Positions 1-5,292 of a stretch of DNA of 5,569 bases are shown here, piece after piece; the first letter of the stretch is position 1; each line of letters begins with the position of its first letter. Source of the stretch: Acidobacteriota bacterium (GTDB lineage Bacteria > Acidobacteriota > Terriglobia > Terriglobales > Acidobacteriaceae); assembly GCA_003225595.1 (NCBI GenBank), contig QIAR01000308.1:1-5569 (forward strand). Reading direction: 5' to 3'. The position numbers were made by a program, and so were the translations under genes. The notes under the pieces were generated by a model. That model did not search any database, had not been told where the DNA came from, and saw only the letters and a program-made list of their open reading frames with translations.

Positions 1-9
1 GGATTTCAT
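1..9 (-). CDS. 5' end of a divergent gene (partial, first 3 codons only)
   Basis: Only the codons for Met-Lys-Ser are inside the window; the rest lies beyond the left edge, so no function can be given. The call rests on an ATG at 9-7 preceded, on the minus strand, by AAGGAG with a 5-nt spacer, close to the ideal Shine-Dalgarno arrangement and the best ribosome binding site in this window. The gene would be transcribed away from the Ada/AlkA gene, making the region between them a shared divergent control region. A Met-Lys-Ser start would suit a secreted protein, but three residues cannot show that. It could be chance. Confidence 0.6.
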
Positions 10-14
10 GTAAT

Positions 15-20
15 CTCCTT
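15..20 (-). promoter_or_regulatory. Strong Shine-Dalgarno site AAGGAG
   Basis: Read on the minus strand the sequence is AAGGAG-ATTAC-ATG. It matches the 16S anti-Shine-Dalgarno at six bases with a 5-nt spacer to the ATG at 9-7. It is the main evidence that a minus-strand gene leaves the window at the left edge. Confidence 0.6.
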
Positions 21-159
21 TGGCGCCGAAGACTGAACTGCCGGTCTGCACTTTCGTCGTTTGCGGCTTAGCGCGACTTTCTTGCTGGAAAAGAGCTAAT
101 TGATCCGGTGGTACCGGTGCACCCAGCGGACTCAAAAATAGATCGATTGGCAAAACCAG

Positions 160-316
160 GTTGGACGTTTGCGGACGCCGCTCCCCATCAGTTGGACGTT
201 TCCGGACCCTACTCCCGATGGGTTACTGCCGGCTGATTGTCCGTGGAAAGAGTCGGGTGCCGGTTTTCCGTGAAGAAAAAATCGAAGGTATTGGAGCGTG
301 GTCCGAAAACGTCCAA
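160..316. repeat. Three-copy motif TTGGACGTTTNCGGAC, two direct and one inverted
   Basis: The 16-bp core occurs at 161-176 and 192-207 on the plus strand and at 301-316 on the minus strand, varying only at position 11 (G, C, T). The first two copies belong to a 31-bp direct repeat (160-190 and 191-221) with 24 of 31 positions identical; the inverted copy also keeps a trailing CGCTCC. A partial copy, GTTGGAC, is at 329-335. Within the core, GGAC recurs 10 bp apart, about one helical turn, and the direct copies are 31 bp apart, about three turns. That phasing suits an AraC-type protein, which inserts two helix-turn-helix units into successive major grooves, and the gene downstream encodes such a domain. 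Operator function is inference; a dispersed repeat family is the alternative. Confidence 0.6.
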
Positions 317-356
317 TTTGTTCTGTGGGTTGGACTATCATCAGTTCGCGAAACAC

Positions 357-1886
357 ATGAATTTGGATTGGCAGGTATGTTCGCGAGCGAGACTGTCGCG
401 CGATGCGCGCTTCGATGGCAAGTTCTTCATCGGCGTGCTCACCAGCAGAGTCTATTGCCGCTCGATTTGTCCTGCACCTACAGCCAAAGAAAAAAATGTC
501 CGTTACTTTCCTAGCGCCGCCGCAGCGGCTGAAGCGGGTTTTCGCCCCTGTCTGCGTTGCCGGCCGGAATGCTCCCCCGGAACTCCGGCTTGGTTAGGAA
601 CTTCAAACACAGTTTCGCGAGCTTTGCGGCTGATTGATGAGAGTGCCCTTGAGGACGGTGGAGTGGAAGTTCTTGCAGAGCGGCTGGGAGTTGGCTCGCG
701 CCATCTTCGCCGCCTCTTCCTCCGACACCTGGGTGCGACGCCCATTGCGGTGGCTCAAACCCGCCGTCTGCAATTTGCGAAAAAGCTCATCGACGAAACG
801 AGGTTGCCGATGACTCAAGTCGCGCTGGCTTCGGGTTTCGGTTGCGTACGACGATTCAACGCAGGCATCCGTAAGGTCTATCATCGAACCCCGACTCAAA
901 TCCGTCGGCTCGCGCGGCAGACAACCATCTTTCCGGAAAATCAGTACCTCTTCCGCCTTCGTTTCCGCCCGCCCTATAACTGGAACGGTATGCTGGCGTT
1001 TCTCGCACCCCGGGCCACCCCGGGCGTCGAAGTGGTGGAACTTGGCAGTTATCGGCGTTCGATTTCCTTTCACGGCAGCCATGGCTATGTTGAGGTCTCA
1101 CTCGACGAAGGAAACGACGCGCTCGGCGTGCGTGTTCAATTTGGCGACCCACGTTCGCTTTTTCTTATTACCGAGCGAATTCGCGCCATGTTTGATCTAA
1201 ATGCAGACTGGGCGGATATCGTACATAGTCTAAGAACCGACCCAGTGTTGGCGAAGCGGGTTGAAGCCGAGCCCGGCCTACGAGTCCCAGGCTGCTGGAA
1301 TGGTTTCGAACTGGCGACGCGGGCGATCCTCGGTCAGCAGGTCAGCGTCAAAGGCGCGACCACTCTTGCGGGTAGGTTGGTAAGAACCTTCGGGCAGCCC
1401 TTTCACGGAGCAAGTGGACTCACACACCTTTTTCCCACACCCGAGGTTCTTGCCAAGGCCAAGCTCGCCAGTATAGGCCTGCCTCGGGCCCGAGCAGACA
1501 CTATTCAGGCCCTCGCTCGTATGGTTTGCGATGGGCGGATAAGTTTTGAAGGCATTGTGGACTCCGCCGATTTTCTGACTCGGCTATGTGAAATTCCCGG
1601 CATTGGAAAATGGACAGCACAATACGTGGCGATGCGGGCCCTTCGCGAACCCGATGCGTTTCCGTGCGGCGACCTCGGTCTTCTGCACGCCCTGAACTTA
1701 GGCAGCCCTCGTGAGCTTGAGCAACGTGGTGAAGCTTGGCGGCCTTGGCGAGCCTACGCAGCCATGTACCTCTGGAGTATAGCCAGCAAATCCAAAGCTC
1801 GCGGAACCGGACCTCTTTCATCCAGGGCCCCAAAGACGTCGCTTAGAAGAACCGCTTCTCAGCAAGGCGTCTCCGTGGCTGTGTAA
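357..1886 (+). CDS. alkA: Ada/AlkA fusion: methyl-phosphotriester sensor, AraC-type regulator and 3-methyladenine DNA glycosylase II
   Basis: A cytoplasmic alkylation-damage protein of 509 residues. Residues 4-70 form an Ada zinc domain with four cysteines at C34, C38, C65 and C68, the same spacing as C38, C42, C69 and C72 of E. coli Ada; C34 would be the methyl acceptor. Residues about 85-186 are an AraC-type double helix-turn-helix. Residues about 197-310 match the AlkA N-terminal domain, and about 316-476 the HhH-GPD glycosylase, with hairpin IPGIGKWTAQY and catalytic D439 in FPCGDLGLL. It should excise 3-methyladenine and related bases while sensing methylated DNA to activate transcription. 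The O6-methylguanine transferase domain of full Ada is absent, as in the mycobacterial AdaA-AlkA fusion. I chose ATG 357, not TTG 237, because homologues begin just before LDWQVC and the extra 40 codons overlap a repeated motif. No clear Shine-Dalgarno precedes 357. A basic, Ser-rich tail of about 33 residues follows the glycosylase. Confidence 0.93.
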   Translation: MNLDWQVCSRARLSRDARFDGKFFIGVLTSRVYCRSICPAPTAKEKNVRYFPSAAAAAEAGFRPCLRCRPECSPGTPAWLGTSNTVSRALRLIDESALEDGGVEVLAERLGVGSRHLRRLFLRHLGATPIAVAQTRRLQFAKKLIDETRLPMTQVALASGFGCVRRFNAGIRKVYHRTPTQIRRLARQTTIFPENQYLFRLRFRPPYNWNGMLAFLAPRATPGVEVVELGSYRRSISFHGSHGYVEVSLDEGNDALGVRVQFGDPRSLFLITERIRAMFDLNADWADIVHSLRTDPVLAKRVEAEPGLRVPGCWNGFELATRAILGQQVSVKGATTLAGRLVRTFGQPFHGASGLTHLFPTPEVLAKAKLASIGLPRARADTIQALARMVCDGRISFEGIVDSADFLTRLCEIPGIGKWTAQYVAMRALREPDAFPCGDLGLLHALNLGSPRELEQRGEAWRPWRAYAAMYLWSIASKSKARGTGPLSSRAPKTSLRRTASQQGVSVAV

Positions 1887-1955
1887 CGCTAGTGCTTTAT
1901 CGGAGGCGCGCCTTCACGACAAAAGCGGAGGTGAGCACGAGGTTGCGAGTGGAAA

Positions 1956-2693
1956 TTACTGCCGCAGAGTCAGCATGCTCAGGATGGCTTGCTGCTTTGC
2001 GATTAGCGATTGCACGCCTTGCCGCGCTAGACCAATCATCTTGCTGAGTTGCTGTTCATCGAAAACCTGGCGTTCTGCCGAAGCCTGTACCTCTACCAAC
2101 TTATAGCCGGCCGTCATGACAAGGTTCATGTCCACATCGGCGCGGGAGTCTTCCTCATAGTTGAGGTCGAGGAGGACGTCGCCATCCACAATACCTACGC
2201 TGACCGCAGCGACGAAATCGCGAAGTGGCACTGAGGTGAGCGTACCGGCTTCTACCAGTTTTTCCAGAGCCAGCCCCAGGGCCACAAGGGCGCCAGTGAT
2301 GGAAGCGGTCCGTGTGCCACCATCGGCTTGAATGACATCGCAATCAATCCAGATGGTGCGCTCACCAAGGCGTTCGAGATCGGTTACCGCACGCAATGAT
2401 CTGCCAATCAGTCGCTGTATCTCGTGGGTGCGACCGCTGGGGCGTCCCTTGTTGACGTCACGAGGAGTACGAGTGAGAGTGGATCGCGGCAGCATGCCAT
2501 ACTCGCTGCTGACCCATCCCTTGCCACTGTTGCGCAGGAATTGCGGCACGGTTTCTTCTACGGAGGCGGTGCAGATGACGCGGGTATTGCCCACCTCAAT
2601 CAGGACGGACCCTTCAGCAGTGGAGATGTAGTCGGGAAGGATGTTGACCGGCCGGAGCTGATCAGGGGCGCGCTTGTCGCTGCGATAGACCAT
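1956..2693 (-). CDS. rph: Ribonuclease PH
   Basis: A phosphate-dependent 3'-to-5' exoribonuclease that trims tRNA 3' ends and takes part in rRNA and structured RNA decay, normally as a hexamer in the cytoplasm. At 245 residues it is full length for the family. It opens with the RSDKRAPDQLRPV signature. Phosphate-site residues are visible as R88 (PSGRTHEIQRLIGRSLR) and T127-R128 (DGGTRTASITGA). The acidic pair D182 and D188 sits in EEDSRADVDMN. The usual EVQGTAE segment reads EVQASAE at 201-207, a mild departure. An upstream in-frame ATG at 2825 would add 44 residues translated from heptad repeats, so I chose ATG 2693. No Shine-Dalgarno precedes it, and a -10-like TACAAT lies 8 nt upstream, so the mRNA may be leaderless. 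It converges with the Ada/AlkA gene, leaving 69 bp (1887-1955) that hold a 10-bp palindrome, AGGCGCGCCT (1904-1913), but no T-run terminator. Confidence 0.96.
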   Translation of the reverse strand: MVYRSDKRAPDQLRPVNILPDYISTAEGSVLIEVGNTRVICTASVEETVPQFLRNSGKGWVSSEYGMLPRSTLTRTPRDVNKGRPSGRTHEIQRLIGRSLRAVTDLERLGERTIWIDCDVIQADGGTRTASITGALVALGLALEKLVEAGTLTSVPLRDFVAAVSVGIVDGDVLLDLNYEEDSRADVDMNLVMTAGYKLVEVQASAERQVFDEQQLSKMIGLARQGVQSLIAKQQAILSMLTLRQ

Positions 2694-2701
2694 AAGGGGG
2701 G

Positions 2702-2707
2702 ATTGTA
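2702..2707 (-). promoter_or_regulatory. Possible -10 element TACAAT for leaderless rph
   Basis: On the minus strand TACAAT matches five of six bases of TATAAT and ends 8 nt before the rph ATG. With normal -10 to start-site spacing, transcription would begin at or next to the start codon. This suits the lack of a Shine-Dalgarno site. The -35 is poor (CTGCCT at a 17-bp spacing), so the assignment is tentative. Confidence 0.35.
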
Positions 2708-2742
2708 AATGAAAACTAACAAGGAGGCAGGACGCCGATGGG

Positions 2743-2770
2743 ATTTCAGATTTCAGATTGCAGATTTGTA
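2743..2770. repeat. Heptad tandem repeat ATTTCAG (about four units)
   Basis: Units are ATTTCAG (2743-2749), ATTTCAG (2750-2756), ATTGCAG (2757-2763) and the degenerate ATTTGTA (2764-2770). From memory, such ATTTCAG/CTGAAAT heptads are common between genes in Acidobacteriota and a few other phyla; I cannot verify that here. They lie 50 bp upstream of the rph start codon, and upstream frames on either strand turn them into low-complexity peptide, which argues against those frames being real. Confidence 0.7.
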
Positions 2771-2834
2771 AGACCGGGCAGCCGCACCGGGTGCTTGTCC
2801 TCAGCAGAAGGTGACGATGAACCACTTACCTCGG

Positions 2835-2846
2835 GGGCTAAAGCCC
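2835..2846. repeat. Small hairpin 1: GGGCT-AA-AGCCC
   Basis: A perfect 5-bp inverted repeat around AA, preceded by TTACC. It is the first of three palindromes in this gap sharing a CTRAAG centre and an upstream TTAC. No T-run follows on either strand, so it is not a standard intrinsic terminator. Confidence 0.6.
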
Positions 2847-2859
2847 TCTGGATTTTGGA

Positions 2860-2893
2860 GCGTTTACGCGGGCCTAAAGGCCCGCTCTTCCAC
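2860..2893. repeat. Hairpin repeat 2 with conserved flanks
   Basis: A perfect 8-bp inverted repeat, GCGGGCCT-AA-AGGCCCGC (2868-2885), preceded by GCGTTTACG (2860-2868) and followed by CTCTTCCAC (2885-2893). The same flanks, with one change on each side, frame hairpin 3, so the pair are copies of one repeat type whose stem sequences have diverged while staying fully paired. Confidence 0.75.
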
Positions 2894-2978
2894 GGTGCTG
2901 GAACCTGTCGCACGGTGCGGGACGTATCGCATGGTGCCGCGCATGGTGCTGGACGTGTCGCACGGTGCTGGACAACAG
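2891..2978. repeat. Imperfect 19-bp tandem repeats, five units
   Basis: Units begin at 2891 (20 bp), 2911 (19 bp), 2930 (12 bp, shortened), 2942 (19 bp) and 2961 (18 bp, diverging at its end). The consensus is CACGGTGCTGGACGTGTCG. The 13-mer TGTCGCACGGTGC recurs exactly 50 bp apart at 2906 and 2956. The array sits exactly between hairpins 2 and 3. No function is recognised; it looks like slippage-expanded repeat DNA and not protein-coding. Confidence 0.7.
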
Positions 2979-3001
2979 AACGCCGCGCACTTTATCTGGC
3001 G

Positions 3002-3036
3002 GCGCTTACGGCACGGCTGAAGCCGTGCCCTTCCAC
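3002..3036. repeat. Hairpin repeat 3 with conserved flanks
   Basis: A perfect 9-bp inverted repeat, GGCACGGCT-GA-AGCCGTGCC (3010-3029), preceded by GCGCTTACG (3002-3010) and followed by CCCTTCCAC (3028-3036). The flanks match those of hairpin 2. No poly-T follows, so a terminator role is not supported. Confidence 0.75.
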
Positions 3037-3160
3037 AACTGTGCCAATCCCCGCGTTTCTCCGCAACCTGTTAAGCCGTGCTTTTCCGAAAGACATTTAT
3101 GAAGTCTTGTTTCCCTGCGGCCTCTGCGCTTGTGGTTTATTCACACGCCAAGGCGTAGGG
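3037..3160. other. Remainder of the rph/GerMN gap, no gene seen
   Basis: This stretch follows the GerMN stop codon on the minus strand. It contains a short inverted repeat, ACGCC-AA-GGCGT (3145-3156), 4 bp past the stop codon, too short and lacking a T-run to be a credible terminator. AAGCCGTGC recurs at 3073-3081, echoing the right arm of hairpin 3. I see no coding potential, RNA gene or clear promoter. Confidence 0.5.
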
Positions 3161-3763
3161 CTACTGCGAAGCGGACTGCATCTGCTCCGCCATTTTTCCA
3201 ACCGCCGAAACGTCGTAAAATCCCGACAAATCCGCATGGCCGGCCAAAGTCTCGCGTTCTTTGCCGTCCACCAGAATTTTCACTCGAGTAATGCCGGGAA
3301 TGTTGGCGGAGAGCGTCTCAACCAGAGAAGCGACGGTAAGTTCCTCTTCAAGAATTCCGGAGCGGTGGCCATCGGCAAAGGCGGAATCAGTATCAATCAC
3401 AGCCAGACCAGGGTTGACCAGATAAACATTGCGGACCTCCGCGCCTCGCGCTAGCCGGTGGGGAGCGGATTCCCCTAGGTAGATGTCAACGAGCGCACGA
3501 AGCAGCTCTTCGGCTCGTTGCTGGCGACCCGCAGGCAATGGAATGCGAGCCGACTGCGGCCGCAGTATGCCGGAATCATCGTAGGCGACGAAAAGCGTGA
3601 CCTGCTCGGTACGACCTGTCACTGGCGGGGCGACAGCCCTCGTGTCGGCCGACGATGGGTGCAACTCGACCACTCGAGTCCGCATACGCCAAACGTAAAT
3701 GCCCATGAGCAGCACCACAATCAGCATGGCACTCATGCCGATGATCAGGTGACGAGGAATCAT
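3161..3763 (-). CDS. Membrane-anchored GerMN-domain protein
   Basis: A 200-residue protein with one hydrophobic segment at about 6-25 (LIIGMSAMLIVVLLMGIYVW) followed by RMRTR, which predicts an N-terminal anchor with the rest outside the cytoplasm. After a short linker, residues about 55-183 match the GerMN domain, best seen in VRNVYLVNPGLAVIDTDSAF, the conserved ELTVASLVETL helix and the end VKILVDGKERETLAGHADLSG. GerMN domains are known from Bacillus GerM and from lipoproteins such as LpqB, and are thought to bind envelope partners; nothing suggests sporulation here. Its ATG overlaps the amidase TGA as ATGA and has no strong Shine-Dalgarno, so it is probably translated by coupling to the amidase. 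An envelope role beside the amidase is inferred. rph lies 467 bp downstream, across repeats. Confidence 0.9.
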   Translation of the reverse strand: MIPRHLIIGMSAMLIVVLLMGIYVWRMRTRVVELHPSSADTRAVAPPVTGRTEQVTLFVAYDDSGILRPQSARIPLPAGRQQRAEELLRALVDIYLGESAPHRLARGAEVRNVYLVNPGLAVIDTDSAFADGHRSGILEEELTVASLVETLSANIPGITRVKILVDGKERETLAGHADLSGFYDVSAVGKMAEQMQSASQ

Positions 3764-5223
3764 CGCTGCATACCCAGTCTATCGCGCAATGCCGCGACTC
3801 CGTTGGCGACGGCGCTGGCTATGAACTGCTGATAATCGGGCAACCTCAGTTTTATGGTGTCGCTTCCCGGAGGCGCGACTTCCACCGCCAACGCGGCGGC
3901 AGTGATGTTGTTCAGCGGGCGCAGCGGTGCGACCAGAGTTCTGACCGGAACCAGTTTTTTCTGTAGTTCGGACGCGACGCTTCCGAGAGCGCCCTGGCTG
4001 GCCGTGAGAAACGAAGACTGCGCAGTATCCCAGGCCAGGAAGCTGCCACGATTCTCGTCACCGGATGGAATCAGCGTTGTGTAGAGACGAACCCCGCTCC
4101 CCTGGGTGGAAGCGTGCACACTGATGAAAATTGTAGGGTGCACGTTGTTCGCCAAAGCGGCGCGTTGATCGAGACCCAGGTAGGTATCCGAATCGCGGAG
4201 CATCAGTACTGAAATGCCGCGACTCTCCAGTTCCTGTCGCAGGTAGCGTGCAATGGCCAGCGTCACATCCTTTTCTGCCAGCTTATCCGTTAAAGCTGCG
4301 CCACGCTCGTCGCCGCCATGGCTCGCGTCCACCACAGCAAAGAAACGACGTGCACTGGCGGGAGTTGTTGGAATCGACGGAATAACAGGGATTGGAGCGA
4401 CATTAGCGGGCGCGATCGGCGGCGTGGGCATCTGGGTTTGATTTTGGGCCGTTGGCGGCGCAGCTGTGATGGTGATCGTGCGGCGATCATTACTGAAGCT
4501 GGCCATGAGCGAAGCACTGCCCGTCACCATCACCTCCGCAGCGCCGTTGTTCTCCTGGTAGATAGCGGAGGAGATCGTCTTGTCGCCGAAATTCAAGGTC
4601 TGCGAACCCGGGGGGACCAGCGGCTCACGAACGAAGACCATGTGCAACTTGCCGGGTTCAGTAGAGATGGTTGGGTTGACGGGAGAAGAGAAATTCATCA
4701 CCAGCCGCGGCGGAGTTGTTTTAGTTAGCTCGGCGCTGAATTGCGTCGCCACACTGCCGACAAAAAGTCGGCGCCCATTCTCATGAAAAGTCACTGGCCC
4801 GCCCAGGAAGCGCGGCATCAAAGTGCTCAGGGACGTAAGCGGCACCAAGCCTCTCCCGTTTTCGAGCAGGAAGTTGGCTGAGAGATCGAAGTCCTTGCCG
4901 CGAATCTTGGCGCTGGTTTTACCGGCGGTGAACTCGCCGTCCACGTTCTTGTAGCGCAGTTTCCACTGCTGGCCATTCGTTTTGGCGCTGACGGAACCGA
5001 GAGGATCGAGAATTTCAACAAGTCCCACATAGTCGCGGCCATCGCGCTCGGTTACGGGAAGCGAATAGTTCGCGGCAGTGGAATAGATGGATATGCGCTT
5101 CTGGTCGGCGGAAGAGCCGGAGAGGAGCAGCGTGAAAACGATTGCTGCGCCCACCAGGATCAGCCGCGCAAATCTGCGTGGTCTGCTCAGAAGGAGACCT
5201 CCGCTCGATTCGGGCGAGGACAC
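3760..5223 (-). CDS. Periplasmic N-acetylmuramoyl-L-alanine amidase (Amidase_3)
   Basis: A 487-residue exported enzyme predicted to cleave the MurNAc-L-alanine amide bond of peptidoglycan. A basic segment (RPRRFAR) and hydrophobic stretch at about 19-36 form a signal peptide or anchor, with possible cleavage after SSA. Residues about 45-157 resemble the copper-amine-oxidase N-terminal-like domain seen in other amidases, and about 160-255 a beta-rich, AMIN-like region. A Pro/Thr-rich linker (256-290) precedes the Amidase_3 domain (294-485). Zinc ligands H302, E317 and H370 and catalytic E448 all appear present, so it should be active, although the usual DPGHGG reads DASHGG. The start is GTG 5223; an in-frame stop lies just upstream (5238-5236), so few alternatives exist. 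It overlaps the GerMN gene by 4 bp and follows the DUF1015 gene after 69 bp, suggesting one transcript. The N-terminal domain assignments are less sure than the catalytic one. Confidence 0.92.
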   Translation of the reverse strand: MSSPESSGGLLLSRPRRFARLILVGAAIVFTLLLSGSSADQKRISIYSTAANYSLPVTERDGRDYVGLVEILDPLGSVSAKTNGQQWKLRYKNVDGEFTAGKTSAKIRGKDFDLSANFLLENGRGLVPLTSLSTLMPRFLGGPVTFHENGRRLFVGSVATQFSAELTKTTPPRLVMNFSSPVNPTISTEPGKLHMVFVREPLVPPGSQTLNFGDKTISSAIYQENNGAAEVMVTGSASLMASFSNDRRTITITAAPPTAQNQTQMPTPPIAPANVAPIPVIPSIPTTPASARRFFAVVDASHGGDERGAALTDKLAEKDVTLAIARYLRQELESRGISVLMLRDSDTYLGLDQRAALANNVHPTIFISVHASTQGSGVRLYTTLIPSGDENRGSFLAWDTAQSSFLTASQGALGSVASELQKKLVPVRTLVAPLRPLNNITAAALAVEVAPPGSDTIKLRLPDYQQFIASAVANGVAALRDRLGMQR

Positions 5224-5238
5224 AATGCCCTGGTGCTA

Positions 5239-5279
5239 GCTGGCGAGGCTTGCCGTGAGCGTAGTCGAAAGGCGCCAGC
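5239..5279. repeat. Inverted repeat between the DUF1015 and amidase genes
   Basis: Arms GCTGGCG (5239-5245) and CGCCAGC (5273-5279) enclose 27 bp that include GTGAGCGTAGTCGAAAGG, whose complement reads CTTTCGACTACGCTCAC. From memory, CTTCGACTACGCTCA-type sequences recur widely between genes in Acidobacteriota and some other phyla. It fills most of the 69-bp gap just upstream of the amidase GTG. It could fold in mRNA but has no T-run, so I call it a dispersed repeat and not a terminator. Confidence 0.55.
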
Positions 5280-5292
5280 ACTACAAGGATTG

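Larger units (their letters stand above)
10..356. promoter_or_regulatory. Divergent intergenic region between the left-edge gene and the Ada/AlkA gene
   Basis: This 347-bp stretch separates two genes that point away from each other, so it should hold both promoters. I see no convincing sigma-70 pair for either. TATCAT at 336-341 is a possible -10 for the plus-strand gene but lacks a good -35. The main content is three copies of a 16-bp motif (161-176, 192-207, inverted 301-316), listed separately. Small symmetric elements also occur: CCGGT-GGT-ACCGG at 105-117 and the palindrome GGTGCACC at 116-123. An AT-richer patch lies at about 131-157. Open frames here, including the TTG-started extension from 237, look non-coding. 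Confidence 0.6.

Noticed and set aside
69..76. TTAGCGCG as an E. coli-like Ada box (AAAGCGCA)
   Set aside because: Only five of eight bases match, and the position is about 280 bp from the start codon.
160..316. The motif copies as a CRISPR array
   Set aside because: Only three copies, one inverted, with unequal spacing and no spacer-like sequences or cas genes.
132..356. Minus-strand open frame of 74 codons in the divergent region
   Set aside because: It runs across all the motif copies, has no recognisable domain or ribosome site, and looks like a by-product of the repeats.
603..1152. Antisense open frames inside the Ada/AlkA gene
   Set aside because: They are shadows of a well-conserved coding frame in GC-rich DNA and show no family resemblance.
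1904..1913. AGGCGCGCCT palindrome as a terminator between the convergent genes
   Set aside because: It has no loop and no T-run on either strand; it is better explained as a chance GC-rich palindrome.
2694..2825. N-terminal extension of RNase PH from ATG 2825
   Set aside because: The 44 extra residues come from the heptad repeats and non-coding sequence, and RNase PH normally begins near RSDKRAPDQLRPV.
3010..3029. 9-bp hairpin as an intrinsic terminator of the GerMN transcript
   Set aside because: No run of T follows on the minus strand, and the same hairpin type with flanks recurs nearby, so it is better called a repeat.
2738..3454. Plus-strand open frame of 238 codons with AAGGAGG 10 nt before its ATG
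   Set aside because: It is built from heptad, hairpin and tandem repeats and then runs antisense through the GerMN gene. The good ribosome site is probably chance.
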